DNA of 64,000 nucleotides from Acidobacteriota bacterium (GCA_029861955.1 JAOTYK010000003.1:1-64000); one strand, 5' to 3'. Shown: positions 52,522 through 62,044, numbered from the stretch's first letter. A program made the numbers and translations. Notes: generated by a model not told the origin, from the letters alone.

Positions 52522-55362
52522 TCACTGGCACTCGAGGTAGGTGCCGTCCGCGCAACCGCCGATAAAGCACGGACACGCGGGCACCGTGAAGCAACAAGGT
52601 GCGTCCACGCAGCCGTACGTCGCGACGTGTACGGTCGTCTGGTTCCCGCAAATCAGAGCCGATCCCGGGCTGTCCAGGCACGCCGTCAGGCCGGTGTCTG
52701 ACGAGCCGATGGAAGGTCCGCTGCTCACGCAGGACTCGCCGTTGCACGGCGTCACGCTCGGGCACAGGTCGAGCGGTTCGGGCGCGCCGGGGCCCTCGGC
52801 GCCGCAGGTGCCGTTGACCGCCGTGACCTTGTAGTAGCACAGCGAGCCGCAGGACGCGGAGTCGACGTCGACGAGCTGGATGTTCGGCTCGCCCTGGTCG
52901 AAGTCGTCTAGATTCTCACCGATAAGGTCGTACGGACCGATCGGGTGGGGCGCGCGGTACAGGTTGTAGCCGGTGACGGTCCCCGCTTGATTCGGGTCCT
53001 GGACGAACAGCACGACGTTCGAGTTCTCGTCGAAGTCGCTGGTGTAGACGTAGACCTCCTGGGCGGGCGGCTCGCAGGCCTGCCGGAAGTAGAACAGCGT
53101 GTAGAACAACGACGAGTCGAACTGCCCGGCTGCGCCGGCGACCTGAACGGTGTAGGGCCCCGCATCCGGGACGAGTTGGACGATGTTTTCCGCGGAGTCG
53201 CCGGAGGTGACCGACGCGTCGATCAGGGTCTCCTGCGCGTCGTAGAGGAACAGGTTGTAGTCTCTGCCCGGCGGCGGCTGCATCGTGATGTCCAGGGTGT
53301 CGCCGGGGACCGGTACGATCGAGAAGTGGTCCAGGTCGTTCTGGTCGCAGATCTTCGGCGAGTAGACCGCGGCATCCGAAATGGGAAACGCGCTGGCGAA
53401 GTCGTCGTTGGGCTCGAAGGGGTCGAAGCACCCACCGACGTAGTGCAGGATCGAAGCGCCACCGTCTCGCTCGCCGGTCGTGGCGTAGCCCAGCTGGTAC
53501 GCGACGGCGAGAAAATTATCCTCCGTGACGTACGACGCGACCTCTACCGGAGCCACGGGCGAGAAGACGTCGACGACCCGCAAGCCGTCGCCATTGGATG
53601 CGATGTAGGCCAGGTCGCCGGCCACGACGACGTCCAGGGGTCGGCCGGCGAAACCGGCGCCGGGCGTCGTGTACTGGCCGACGAGGATCGGATTGGTCGG
53701 GTCCAGAACGTCGATGATCTGCAGCAGGCCCGAGAACTCGGTGGCCACGTAAGCGTAACGCCCCACCACGTCCAGCGCGACGGCGGAGTCCGGCGTGTCC
53801 AGCGATCCCACCAGAGCGGGACTCGCCGGGTTGGTGACGTCGTAGATGGCCAGACCGTCGCTGCGGTTGGCCACGTAGGCGTGCGAACCCAGGACCTTTA
53901 CATCAACGGCCACATCGCTCGCCGGCGCGCTTCCTACCTCGGACATCGCAGCGGGGTCGCTGACATCCACGATCGAGAGGCCGCTCAGGCCCTTGGCCAG
54001 ATAGGCCCGCCCTGCGGCGGTGTCGATCGCCAGGATCCCTCCCGATACCGTGAGGTTTCCCAGTTCAGTCGGGCTGGTCGGATCGGTGATGTCGGAGACC
54101 CGGAAGGCGGAGTCGGCGTAGTACAGGCGGTCGCCGTCGGCATGCACGGTACTTGCCGAGGTCTCGATCACGGAGACGATCTCGGACCGATCGACGTTGG
54201 TGTTGTCCACGGCGAAGATGCCGATGCCGGTGCTGAGGTAGTAGGCGATCGCGCCAGAGACGGTCACCTCGGAGATTTCACCGGGGGTGGGGTACGACCC
54301 GGCGACCGACGGCGTCGACGCGGGCGACACGTCGACGACCTGGAAGCCGCCGTCCCCCGCCGCCATGAAGATGAACCCCGCCGGACCGAGAGCCACGTCA
54401 CCGGCGACGCCGTAGGACGGGAAGTCCGACGTCGACCCGAGCAGCACGTGGTCGTTCGGGTCGCTGGTGTCGATGATCGCCAGTGTGTCCCCGACGGGGG
54501 CGTAGCCGGTCGTGCCGTCGGGAAAGATCGAGCCCAGTCCGCTGATCACCGGCGTATCGCTGCCGAGCAATGTCGGCGATGCGGGAGTGCTGAGGTCGAG
54601 AATCTCCAGACGCAGCCCGCCCGAGGCGAGGTAGAGCCGACTGTCGTCGCCGCCGATGCCGTGTACGTCACCCCAACCCGACAGCAGGTTGTTCACCTGG
54701 GTCGGCGCGGACGGATTCGTTCCATCGATGACCCACACGCCGACAGGAGCGAACAGCCCGTCCTGGGCCATCATGTAGGCGTGGCCATTGGCGGCCACCA
54801 GGGGGCCGTTCAACCCCTCGCCACCGGGCTTCGTCCAGCTTCCCGTCAGCGCAAGATTCTCCGGATCGCTGACATCGACGAGGGTGACCGTCCGGGGGCT
54901 CACCGCGATGAAGGCCACGGTGCCGTCTATGTCCATGTACGATCCCCCAACCGCCAGCGAGTCCGCGATCAGCGGCGAAGTCGGATCGGTGACGTCGATC
55001 GAATACAACCCATCGGACCTGACCGAGACGATGACGTGATCACCGCCGGGATAGTCCATCGAGAAGATCGCGCCGTCGTAGGTCGACGGCGGAATCGCGA
55101 CGCGTCCCAGCAGGCTGAGGCTGGCAGGGTTGATCGCGTTATAGACGCTGACGACCCGCTGGCTTCCCACGTACAGGTGTTGCGTCGTCGGATTGTAGGC
55201 GACGACAAAGGTCGGCCCGACCAGCGCCTTGCTTGCGAAGTCGATGTTCGTTCCGCCCGGTACGTCGGCGGCCGAGTTCGTGATTACGGCCAATAGCCCG
55301 CACAGTCCCAAACAGGCGAGGACGGGAATCGAAGGTCGGGCTGGATTTGATCGACGTCGCAT
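52522..55362 (-). CDS. Secreted LVIVD beta-propeller protein with PPC-like domain
   Basis: 946 residues from ATG 55362, AGGAGA upstream, signal peptide MRRRSNPARPSIPVLACLGLCGLLAVITNS. About twelve LVIVD-type units of roughly 42 residues (LVDVSDPENLALTGS, AIIDTSDPNDHVLLGS, IYDVTNPASPALVGS, IIDVLDPTNPILVGQ and so on) between residues 50 and 640. Then a pre-peptidase C-terminal (PPC) domain about 645-770 (DPFEPNDDFASAFPI ... LDHFSIVPVPGDTL) and a Cys-rich fibronectin-like end. Propellers of this kind bind proteins or polymers outside the cell; the partner is unknown. Confidence 0.85.
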   Translation of the reverse strand: MRRRSNPARPSIPVLACLGLCGLLAVITNSAADVPGGTNIDFASKALVGPTFVVAYNPTTQHLYVGSQRVVSVYNAINPASLSLLGRVAIPPSTYDGAIFSMDYPGGDHVIVSVRSDGLYSIDVTDPTSPLIADSLAVGGSYMDIDGTVAFIAVSPRTVTLVDVSDPENLALTGSWTKPGGEGLNGPLVAANGHAYMMAQDGLFAPVGVWVIDGTNPSAPTQVNNLLSGWGDVHGIGGDDSRLYLASGGLRLEILDLSTPASPTLLGSDTPVISGLGSIFPDGTTGYAPVGDTLAIIDTSDPNDHVLLGSTSDFPSYGVAGDVALGPAGFIFMAAGDGGFQVVDVSPASTPSVAGSYPTPGEISEVTVSGAIAYYLSTGIGIFAVDNTNVDRSEIVSVIETSASTVHADGDRLYYADSAFRVSDITDPTSPTELGNLTVSGGILAIDTAAGRAYLAKGLSGLSIVDVSDPAAMSEVGSAPASDVAVDVKVLGSHAYVANRSDGLAIYDVTNPASPALVGSLDTPDSAVALDVVGRYAYVATEFSGLLQIIDVLDPTNPILVGQYTTPGAGFAGRPLDVVVAGDLAYIASNGDGLRVVDVFSPVAPVEVASYVTEDNFLAVAYQLGYATTGERDGGASILHYVGGCFDPFEPNDDFASAFPISDAAVYSPKICDQNDLDHFSIVPVPGDTLDITMQPPPGRDYNLFLYDAQETLIDASVTSGDSAENIVQLVPDAGPYTVQVAGAAGQFDSSLFYTLFYFRQACEPPAQEVYVYTSDFDENSNVVLFVQDPNQAGTVTGYNLYRAPHPIGPYDLIGENLDDFDQGEPNIQLVDVDSASCGSLCYYKVTAVNGTCGAEGPGAPEPLDLCPSVTPCNGESCVSSGPSIGSSDTGLTACLDSPGSALICGNQTTVHVATYGCVDAPCCFTVPACPCFIGGCADGTYLECQ

Positions 55363-55494
55363 CGGGTGTCTCCTGTCGTCCGAAAGGCTGTGAAGTGGTT
55401 GCCGAGCTTGACCGCAACTTACGATGATATCCGCAGGGGACACGCAAATTATTGAAAGAACGAAACATGAAGCGCAACATAAAAGTTGCGTCTG

Positions 55495-56301
55495 TCAGGA
55501 TACGGCGGCGACCTTCGGGACGTGAAGGATCACGTCGCCGCCCCCGGCTCGCTTGGCGCGGTACATCGCCTCGTCAGCCTCCCGAACCACGGCGGACGGC
55601 GTCTGCCGCTCGGGCCCCAGCAAACTTATTCCGATGCTGGACCCCACGCGCACCGTCTCCTCTCGATATCTTACGGGAACGGCCAGTGCTTGCTGGACGT
55701 TGCGTGCGATGGTCTCGGCCCTGGATTTCGCGGCCTGCTGATCCGCGTCCAGGTGTTGCACCAGTAAGAGGAACTCGTCGCCGCCCAGCCTGCCGACGAT
55801 ATCTTCCCTGCGCTTTCCGGCGGCCAGTCGGCGACCGATCTCGGCCAGCAGGACGTCCCCCGCATCATGACCGTGATCGTCGTTCACCGCTTTGAAGCCA
55901 TCCAGGTCCACCAGCAGCAGAGCCCCGTAGATGCCGTGTCGCTGGCACGCCGCAATCGCGCGGCCGAGATGTTCGTATAGCAAGCGCCGGTTGGGGAGGG
56001 CGGTCAGCGTATCGTGATAGGCCAGGTGAGTGATGTGACGGGAACTGCGTTCGTGGGCTCGGACGAACGGCTTGATGACCCACAAGTAGATCGGGAGCGT
56101 GGATAGCGCAATCAACATGGCGCCGTCGAGGAAGACGATGGATGCGTGATCCAACTCGAGTTGGATGCGGCCGAGGAACCCCATGATCAACATCTCGGCG
56201 ACGGAGATGATGATCACGATGCGGAGTACGACCTGTCCGGTGGTCGGGACCCGGTCGACGTCCCCCGATCGCGGATTCTCGGGATGATCGCGAACGATCA
56301 T
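55495..56301 (-). CDS. Membrane diguanylate cyclase (GGDEF)
   Basis: 268 residues from ATG 56301 (a TTG at 56373 is the alternative). Two membrane segments about 24-46 and 56-78, then a GGDEF domain: YHDTLTALPNRR (DxLT), VDLDGFKAVNDDHGH (metal Asp) and GRLGGDEFLLLVQ near residue 171. RRED five residues before GGDEF is an intact inhibitory I-site. No sensor domain apart from the membrane part. Produces c-di-GMP; the second GGDEF protein of the window (with 15091-16797). Confidence 0.9.
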   Translation of the reverse strand: MIVRDHPENPRSGDVDRVPTTGQVVLRIVIIISVAEMLIMGFLGRIQLELDHASIVFLDGAMLIALSTLPIYLWVIKPFVRAHERSSRHITHLAYHDTLTALPNRRLLYEHLGRAIAACQRHGIYGALLLVDLDGFKAVNDDHGHDAGDVLLAEIGRRLAAGKRREDIVGRLGGDEFLLLVQHLDADQQAAKSRAETIARNVQQALAVPVRYREETVRVGSSIGISLLGPERQTPSAVVREADEAMYRAKRAGGGDVILHVPKVAAVS

Positions 56302-56380
56302 GATAGGGGTATTACGCTCCGATTTGGCCCGATTGTCAAGTCGACCGGGGCTGGGATCAGGTCCACTTGCCAAGCGTCGG

Positions 56381-57367
56381 CTATCCGTTACCGCGGCGAC
56401 TCTTCACCAGTTCTAGAATTTCCGCAGTAAGTTGCCGATCGTACTGAGGCCTGTCCGCGAGATAGCGCAAGTATTCTGCGTTCATTGACAGGCCTGCCGC
56501 GATCGCCTCATCGCAGATCCACCGCAGAGCGGAGTTCGCCAAGCTGTCGTCGATCAACCCGCCGCCGACGTTCGAGTGAACACCGGGAAACCAGCGCTGC
56601 TCGAACTTTAGTGTCGGCTCCTGGCCGTTCCATAGTTCCGGTTGGAAGTCGTGTCTTCGCTCGTCGATCGCGAGTGCGTGCCGTACTCTATTTGCGATTG
56701 CTGGAGGGGTCGGCGGTGTGTGATATCGGTTAATTCTCCGTGTCGATCCCCCGCGAGCCAGTATCCGGGAGCCAAGTGCCAGGACGGTATCCCAGACCCC
56801 GAGAAACTCGATGGTTGCAATTCGAAACGGGTCAATCGGCTTTTTCCCGGCATCCACTCTCTGGGTGTTGACCTTCGCGATGAGTGACTGCCCGCTACCT
56901 GCGCCTCGCGCTTTCAGGTACTGACCGAAAAGTTTGGGCACGTAGTAAACGTCATTCTTCGAAGGAATTCCACCGCACCATTCGATGAAGTTGCATAGAC
57001 TCCGCGCCTGCGCTGCTCCCCGACTGAACCCGAAGACAAACAACTGGTCATCGGGTTCGTAGTTGTTGGCGATGAATGTGTAGGCCTCCTCAATATTCAC
57101 TTCGAAACCCGCACCCCATCCACCGCCGAGTTTGTTATCCGCAAATCGAATAATTCTGGTTCTGAAGTTTGGGGCGCGATTCATGGCTCCGACACCTGCA
57201 TCGTAGTAGGTGATCTGGGCAATTCCATTTGCATCGGTTGCGTGAGTGGCTCGTGCGAGTTTGAGCACATTGGTTGGCCGATAGACACGCGATCCATCGT
57301 TACGCTCTTTTTCTTTTGCCGCGTTGTTCCATGTCCCATCAAGACAGATCACTAGACGCTTCATCAA
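56381..57367 (-). CDS. DUF2235 alpha/beta-hydrolase (Tle-like phospholipase fold)
   Basis: 328 residues. Begins RLVICLDGTWNNA, the DUF2235 signature; nucleophile elbow FVFGFSRGAAQARSL with Ser near residue 112; LGVWDTVLALG (Asp) and WFPGVHSNVGGG (His) complete the triad. This is the fold of T6SS Tle phospholipases and of cytoplasmic hydrolases of unknown use. It lacks the C-terminal membrane region of Tle1 proteins, and no T6SS gene is nearby. The ATG overlaps the stop of the upstream MBL-REC-GAF gene by 4 bp, so the two are one operon. Confidence 0.85.
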   Translation of the reverse strand: MMKRLVICLDGTWNNAAKEKERNDGSRVYRPTNVLKLARATHATDANGIAQITYYDAGVGAMNRAPNFRTRIIRFADNKLGGGWGAGFEVNIEEAYTFIANNYEPDDQLFVFGFSRGAAQARSLCNFIEWCGGIPSKNDVYYVPKLFGQYLKARGAGSGQSLIAKVNTQRVDAGKKPIDPFRIATIEFLGVWDTVLALGSRILARGGSTRRINRYHTPPTPPAIANRVRHALAIDERRHDFQPELWNGQEPTLKFEQRWFPGVHSNVGGGLIDDSLANSALRWICDEAIAAGLSMNAEYLRYLADRPQYDRQLTAEILELVKSRRGNG

Positions 57368-59193
57368 CTATCCTCTCGCGGGACCCCTCCCGCCGAGGTA
57401 CTCTCCGCGATCTCGCGTTCGACCATCCCTCCGAGATCGCGCAGCATGCGAATCTGCGCGTCGTCGAGGTTCCGTGCGCGGTGGTCGATCAGGCACAAGG
57501 TACCGACACGGCTTCCGTCACCCAGCGCAATCGGGCAGCCGGCATAGAAGCGAACGTGTGGTTCGTCGACGACGAGCGGGTTGTCGGCGAAACGATCGTC
57601 CTGCAGCGCATCCGGTACGAGCATCACGTCATCCCGGTGGATGGCGTGCGCACAAAACGCCTGATCCCGTGGCGTCTCGTCGGCATCAAGGCCGACGCGA
57701 GACTTGAACCACTGCCGGTTCTCGTCGACAAGGCTGACCAGCGCGACCGGGACATTGAACAACTGCGCTGCAATGCGGGTGATGCGATCGAAGCGTTCCT
57801 CGGGTGGCGTGTCGAGGACGCCGGACGCGTGTAGCGCGGCAAGGCGTGTCGATTCTTCCTCGGGCGCGGGCGCGCACTGCCAGCGGCAAGCGGCACGAAG
57901 AAGACCGGCGCGGATGCGTGTGCGAGCGTAGGCCGCGGTGTACGGTTCGACGAGCCAGTCCGTTACGCCGGCCCGCTGGCCCGCCGACCGGTCGACGTGG
58001 TCGCTGGACGAGGCGACGACGATGAACGGGACATCGCAGCCCCAGTCTCCCATCCGCCGGATGGCACGGCAGGTGTCCAGAGCGTCGCCGTCCGGAAGGT
58101 GTCGCTCGACGATCAGCAACGAAGGATGCTCGGCCTGAACCTTCGTCTGAACCGTTTCGTTGTCGCCGCCGATCGTAACCCGGAGCCCGTCCTCGCGCAG
58201 CGTCTCGGAGAAGGAGACGGCAGCCGACGCACTGCTCAGCGCGAGCAGAATGGGTTCGTCCTCCAGCGCGGGGGCGTAACTCGCGGATGGATCGTCCTTC
58301 GCCAATTCCGCCGCCTCCGCCTTACCGGGCTCCAGTTCGACGATCTGGCGGTCCGCAGCTGCAAAGACCTCCAGCGTCGACCCCGCACGGTGCACGCGCT
58401 CCCCGGCCTCATCGACCAGGCGGTCGAGCGCGTCGTCGTCGCGCATCGGGTCGTGGTGGAACAGCGCGAGTCGTCGAACCCGTCCGGCCATGGCCGCGTC
58501 GACGACGAACTCGATCGTGCTATGCCCCCAACCCTTTCTCGAGGGGTACTCGTCGATCGTGTACTGCGCATCGTGCACGAGCAGGTCGGCGTCGGCAACG
58601 AAGTTGACGTGCCGGTCGTCAGCGACGTTTCCGGGACGGTAACCCTCGACGGCCAGGCGTCGATCGAAGGGCTCGTGATCGGTGGCATAGACGAATGTGC
58701 AACCGTTTGCCCGGAGCCGGTAACCGAGCGTGAGTGCGGGATGGTTCAGGTACTGCGTCTGAACGACGAAGTCCTCGACCTCCACCGCTCCTTCGACCAG
58801 ATCGTGGTACGTCACCTCGGCGGCCATCTGCTCGAGAGTGACCGGAAAGTACTGGTACTGCATCTGTCCCGACAGCGTCTCGCGCAGCGATCCGCCGAGA
58901 CCCCGCGGTCCGTAGATGTCCCACGAGTTTCCGGGAATGAACAGCGGCGTGAAAAACGGGAAGCCCTGGATGTGGTCCCAGTGGGTATGCGTGATGAACG
59001 CGTGTCCCTTGCCCGCGGAACCCGTGGCGAGCAGGTCCTGACCCAGATCCTGGGCGCCGGAACCGAAGTCCAGCACGACCAGCGTGCCGCCGTCGCTGCG
59101 CACCTCGACGCACGATGTGTTCCCGCCATAGCGGACCATGTCCGGTCGCGACCGGGGGATCGAACCGCGGCAACCCCAGAATCGTATGCGCAT
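57364..59193 (-). CDS. MBL-fold hydrolase fused to receiver-like and GAF domains
   Basis: 609 residues from ATG 59193 (GGGAGG 5 nt upstream). Residues 1-270 form a metallo-beta-lactamase fold: MRIRFWGCRGSIP, FITHTHWDHIQGFPFF (HxHxDH near 66), and later His/Asp ligands in TFVYATDHEP and LLVHDAQYT, a layout typical of RNase Z/phosphodiesterase-like MBL enzymes. About 305-420 is receiver-like (ILLALSSASA, LIVERHLPDGDALDTCRAIR, PFIVVASSSD) with the Asp position replaced by Glu-Arg-His. About 455-605 is a GAF domain (ERFDRITRIAAQLFNVPVAL ... YAGCPIAL). A sensory hydrolase whose activity is set by a small ligand is the likely design. Confidence 0.82.
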   Translation of the reverse strand: MRIRFWGCRGSIPRSRPDMVRYGGNTSCVEVRSDGGTLVVLDFGSGAQDLGQDLLATGSAGKGHAFITHTHWDHIQGFPFFTPLFIPGNSWDIYGPRGLGGSLRETLSGQMQYQYFPVTLEQMAAEVTYHDLVEGAVEVEDFVVQTQYLNHPALTLGYRLRANGCTFVYATDHEPFDRRLAVEGYRPGNVADDRHVNFVADADLLVHDAQYTIDEYPSRKGWGHSTIEFVVDAAMAGRVRRLALFHHDPMRDDDALDRLVDEAGERVHRAGSTLEVFAAADRQIVELEPGKAEAAELAKDDPSASYAPALEDEPILLALSSASAAVSFSETLREDGLRVTIGGDNETVQTKVQAEHPSLLIVERHLPDGDALDTCRAIRRMGDWGCDVPFIVVASSSDHVDRSAGQRAGVTDWLVEPYTAAYARTRIRAGLLRAACRWQCAPAPEEESTRLAALHASGVLDTPPEERFDRITRIAAQLFNVPVALVSLVDENRQWFKSRVGLDADETPRDQAFCAHAIHRDDVMLVPDALQDDRFADNPLVVDEPHVRFYAGCPIALGDGSRVGTLCLIDHRARNLDDAQIRMLRDLGGMVEREIAESTSAGGVPREDS

Positions 59194-59438
59194 GTCGGCC
59201 TCCCGTGAACCCGTGCCGAGGGGGCATGCCCAGTCTACTCGATCCGGCTCCTGCGTCAGTAGCCCCGAACGGCTGTCCCCTTCGGCCGACGCACGGACAC
59301 GACTAACGTGACGACCCACCCCGTCGGGTTTGAGCCGCATCAACTGCTGGAGACATCGACAATGGTAGACTCGGCTGGCACGCACGGTTCCCAACAGATA
59401 ACAGGGATAGATCGCCCGAGGCACGTAGGAGTACAGAG

Positions 59439-60494
59439 ATGAGTGTGAACGAAGACAAGATGAACGCGCTATTGCAGCAGATGGTGGGCGATATGGGGGC
59501 TGCTTCGGTAGCGCCGTTGGTTCTGCTTGGTGACCGACTCGGTCTCTACAAGGCACTCGACCAGCACGGCCCGATGAGCACCGAAGACCTGGCTAACCGC
59601 ACCGGAACCACCGAACGCTACGTGCGCGAGTGGTGCTCCGCGCAAGCCGGTTCGGGATACATTGACTTCGACGAAGCGACGGGACGATTCAGTTTGAGCC
59701 GCGAGCAGGCCGCAGTGTTCGCGGACGCTGACAGTCCGACCTGCATGATCGGTGGCTACTATGCGATCAGCTCGATGTTCATCGACGAACCGAAGATCAC
59801 CCACGCGTTTCAGTCTGGCGAGGGTGTGTCGTGGGGCGAGCACAACGCGTGTCTTTTCTGTGGAACGGAGAAGTTCTTCCGCCCTGGCTACAAGGCCAGT
59901 CTCGTCGAAGAGTGGCTGCCCGCTCTCGAGGGTGTGACCGAAAAACTGAAAAGTGGTGCCCGGGTGGCGGACATCGGCTGCGGACACGGTGCATCGACGC
60001 TGGTGATGGCCGAGGCGTTCCCGAAGTCAACGTTCATCGGTTTCGACTTCCATGAGCCGTCAATCGAGTGTTCGAACAAGCTCGCAAAGGACGCCGGACT
60101 TGACAACGTTCGCTTCGAGGTCGCTACGGCCAAGAACTTTCCGGGCAACGACTATGATCTCGTCGCATACTTCGACTGCCTCCACGACATGGGTGACCCC
60201 GTGGGTGCGATGGCGCACACACACCAGGCGTTGAAGAAGGACGGGACGTTGATGCTGGTCGAGCCATTCGCTCACGACAACCTGAAGGAAAACCTAAACC
60301 CGATCGGCCGGATGTTCTACGCTTTCTCGACGATGATTTGCACCCCGGCGTCGATCAGCCAGGAAGTCGGCTTGGCTCTCGGCGCACAGGCCGGCGAGAA
60401 ACGACTGGGGTCCGTCGCGCGTGACGGTGGTTTTCGCCAATTTCGTCGGGCCACTGAAACACCGTTCAACCTCATTCTAGAAGGCAAACCTTGA
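59439..60494 (+). CDS. Class I SAM-dependent methyltransferase with winged-helix dimer domain
   Basis: 351 residues, AGGAG 8 nt before the ATG. N-terminal winged-helix region (LGLYKALDQHGPMSTEDLANRTGTTERYVREW) as in plant/bacterial O-methyltransferase-like enzymes; the SAM site is ARVADIGCGHGASTLVMAEAF near residue 173, with FIGFDFHEPSIE and VAYFDCLHDMGDP following. The acceptor is unknown. 59194-59438 has no other gene. Downstream after 41 bp lies an aldehyde dehydrogenase in the same direction, so shared transcription is possible. Confidence 0.85.
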   Translation: MSVNEDKMNALLQQMVGDMGAASVAPLVLLGDRLGLYKALDQHGPMSTEDLANRTGTTERYVREWCSAQAGSGYIDFDEATGRFSLSREQAAVFADADSPTCMIGGYYAISSMFIDEPKITHAFQSGEGVSWGEHNACLFCGTEKFFRPGYKASLVEEWLPALEGVTEKLKSGARVADIGCGHGASTLVMAEAFPKSTFIGFDFHEPSIECSNKLAKDAGLDNVRFEVATAKNFPGNDYDLVAYFDCLHDMGDPVGAMAHTHQALKKDGTLMLVEPFAHDNLKENLNPIGRMFYAFSTMICTPASISQEVGLALGAQAGEKRLGSVARDGGFRQFRRATETPFNLILEGKP

Positions 60495-60535
60495 CGTAGA
60501 GAAGTGACGCCGGTCCGATTTGCCGTGAGGGATCG

Positions 60536-61987
60536 ATGCCGCACAAACAGTACTCGCTTCGCATACCCGATCATGCAGGCACGGGCCTCAGCACGAAGGT
60601 GCATTCGCCTTACTCCGGCGAGGTGGTGGCCGAAGTCGAAGAACTCGACGCGGCGGGAATGACCCGCGCGATCGACGCCGCGGTTGCGGCCTTCCGAAAG
60701 AATCGCGCCGGCCTCCCCGCACACGAGCGACAGGCGATCCTGTCTCGCCTGGCGGAGCTGTTGCACGGGAGGCACGAAGAGCTGTCCCTGCTAATCGCGC
60801 GGGAAGGCGGCAAGCCCCTGACGGATGCACGGATCGAGGTGACACGAGCGATCAACAGCGTTCGGATTGCCGGCGACGAAGCGGTGCGAATCCACGGCCG
60901 GGAGGTGCCGATGCAGGGCGCTTCGGCCGCCATGGGGCGACTGTCATTCACTACGCGGGAGCCGATCGGTGTCGTGGCGGCGGTTAGCGCGTTCAACCAT
61001 CCCCTCAATCTCATCTCGCATCAGGTCGCTCCCGCCGTGGCGGCGGGCTGCCCGGTCCTGATCAAGCCGGCGCCCGACACGCCGGTGACCTGCATGGTGT
61101 TCATGGAGCTTCTCCGCGAGGCGGGCCTTCCTCCGGAGCTGGGCATGGCCGTTCCCTGCTCCAACGAAGTCGCCGAACTCCTGGTCACCAGTGACCGGAT
61201 CGCGTTCTTCAGCTTCATTGGTAGTGCCCGCGTCGGCTGGTACTTGCGATCACAACTGGCGCCCGGCGTTCGTTGCGCGCTGGAGCACGGCGGCGCGTCG
61301 CCCGTGATCGTGGACGAGACGGCCGACCTCGAGCGCACCCTGCCGTCACTGATCAAGGGCGGCTACTACCACGCGGGGCAGGTCTGCGTGAGCGTCCAGC
61401 GCGTGTTCGTGCACCGGTCCCGCCGGGAGGAATTTCTGGAACGTCTGACAACGGGCGTGCGGAGCCTTGTGGTCGGAGATCCCACGAAGGACAAGACCGA
61501 GGTCGGCCCTCTGATTCGGCAAGCCGAGGTCGAGCGCGTGCACGAATGGGTAAGAGAGGCGGCGGCCGGGGGAGCCGGTGTCATCGCGGGCGGCGAGCCG
61601 TTGGATCACCAGTGCTACCAGCCGACCGTCCTTGACGGGCCCCCGGCCGGAACGAAGGTGATGACCGAGGAGATCTTCGGCCCGGTCGTCGCCGTCAACG
61701 CCTTCGACACGCTGGGCGAAGCGATCCGGCGTGCCAACGACGTGCGCTGGGCGTTCCAGGCGGCCATCTTCACGCAGGATGTCGACCGGGCGCTGCAGGC
61801 GGCACGGGAACTCGAATCTTCGGCGGTGATGATCAACGACAACTCCGCGTTCCGCGTCGATTGGATGCCCTTCGGTGGGCGAGGGTCGTCAGGATTGGGC
61901 GTCGGCGGAATCGGCGCGACCGTGCGGGACCTGGCGGTGGAGAAACTCATCGTGGTCAAGTACCGCGAGACTCCGCGGTCGACCTGA
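60536..61987 (+). CDS. NAD(P)-dependent aldehyde dehydrogenase
   Basis: 483 residues, ATG 60536. Typical ALDH superfamily order: IGVVAAVSAFNHPLNLI (substrate/cofactor channel), GCPVLIKPAPDTPVT (Lys for NAD ribose), FIGSARVGWYL (cofactor binding), catalytic Glu in LEHGGASPVIVD (about 250), catalytic Cys in YYHAGQVCVSVQRV (about 284), EIFGPVVAVNAFD and PFGGRGSSGLG. It oxidises an aldehyde to the acid; substrate not deducible, but the pattern resembles the lactaldehyde/phosphonoacetaldehyde-type group. Confidence 0.92.
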   Translation: MPHKQYSLRIPDHAGTGLSTKVHSPYSGEVVAEVEELDAAGMTRAIDAAVAAFRKNRAGLPAHERQAILSRLAELLHGRHEELSLLIAREGGKPLTDARIEVTRAINSVRIAGDEAVRIHGREVPMQGASAAMGRLSFTTREPIGVVAAVSAFNHPLNLISHQVAPAVAAGCPVLIKPAPDTPVTCMVFMELLREAGLPPELGMAVPCSNEVAELLVTSDRIAFFSFIGSARVGWYLRSQLAPGVRCALEHGGASPVIVDETADLERTLPSLIKGGYYHAGQVCVSVQRVFVHRSRREEFLERLTTGVRSLVVGDPTKDKTEVGPLIRQAEVERVHEWVREAAAGGAGVIAGGEPLDHQCYQPTVLDGPPAGTKVMTEEIFGPVVAVNAFDTLGEAIRRANDVRWAFQAAIFTQDVDRALQAARELESSAVMINDNSAFRVDWMPFGGRGSSGLGVGGIGATVRDLAVEKLIVVKYRETPRST

Positions 61988-62019
61988 TCGACGTTTCGGT
62001 TCGAAGGTCGCCCCATCGG

Positions 62020-62044
62020 TGTCGAGTCCTGGGGGGGTCCACCA
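62020..62044 (+). repeat. tRNA-derived repeat R14, 3' end only
   Basis: TGTCGAGTCCTGGGGGGGTC then CACCA: T-loop end, T-stem and acceptor of the repeat, diverged. It is followed by the leader of the kinase gene, the same order as in R3 and R5. Confidence 0.5.

Noticed and set aside
52945-55296. 783-codon + frame opposite the LVIVD protein
   Set aside because: Antisense shadow produced by the repeated propeller units; no start context or recognisable domain.
56381-57367. T6SS effector assignment for the DUF2235 protein
   Set aside because: No VgrG, PAAR, Hcp or immunity gene is nearby; operon context is a cytoplasmic MBL-REC-GAF protein.
57997-59208. 403-codon + frame opposite the MBL-REC-GAF gene
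   Set aside because: Antisense shadow; the minus frame has clear HxHxDH and GAF motifs.
2429-62044. CRISPR array
   Set aside because: The repeats are 40-330 bp and separated by kilobases of coding sequence; there are no short regular spacers and no cas gene.
2429-62044. Classical integron
   Set aside because: No IntI integrase and no attC core sites (GTTRRRY pairs); cargo genes lie on both strands and carry their own ribosome sites and promoters.
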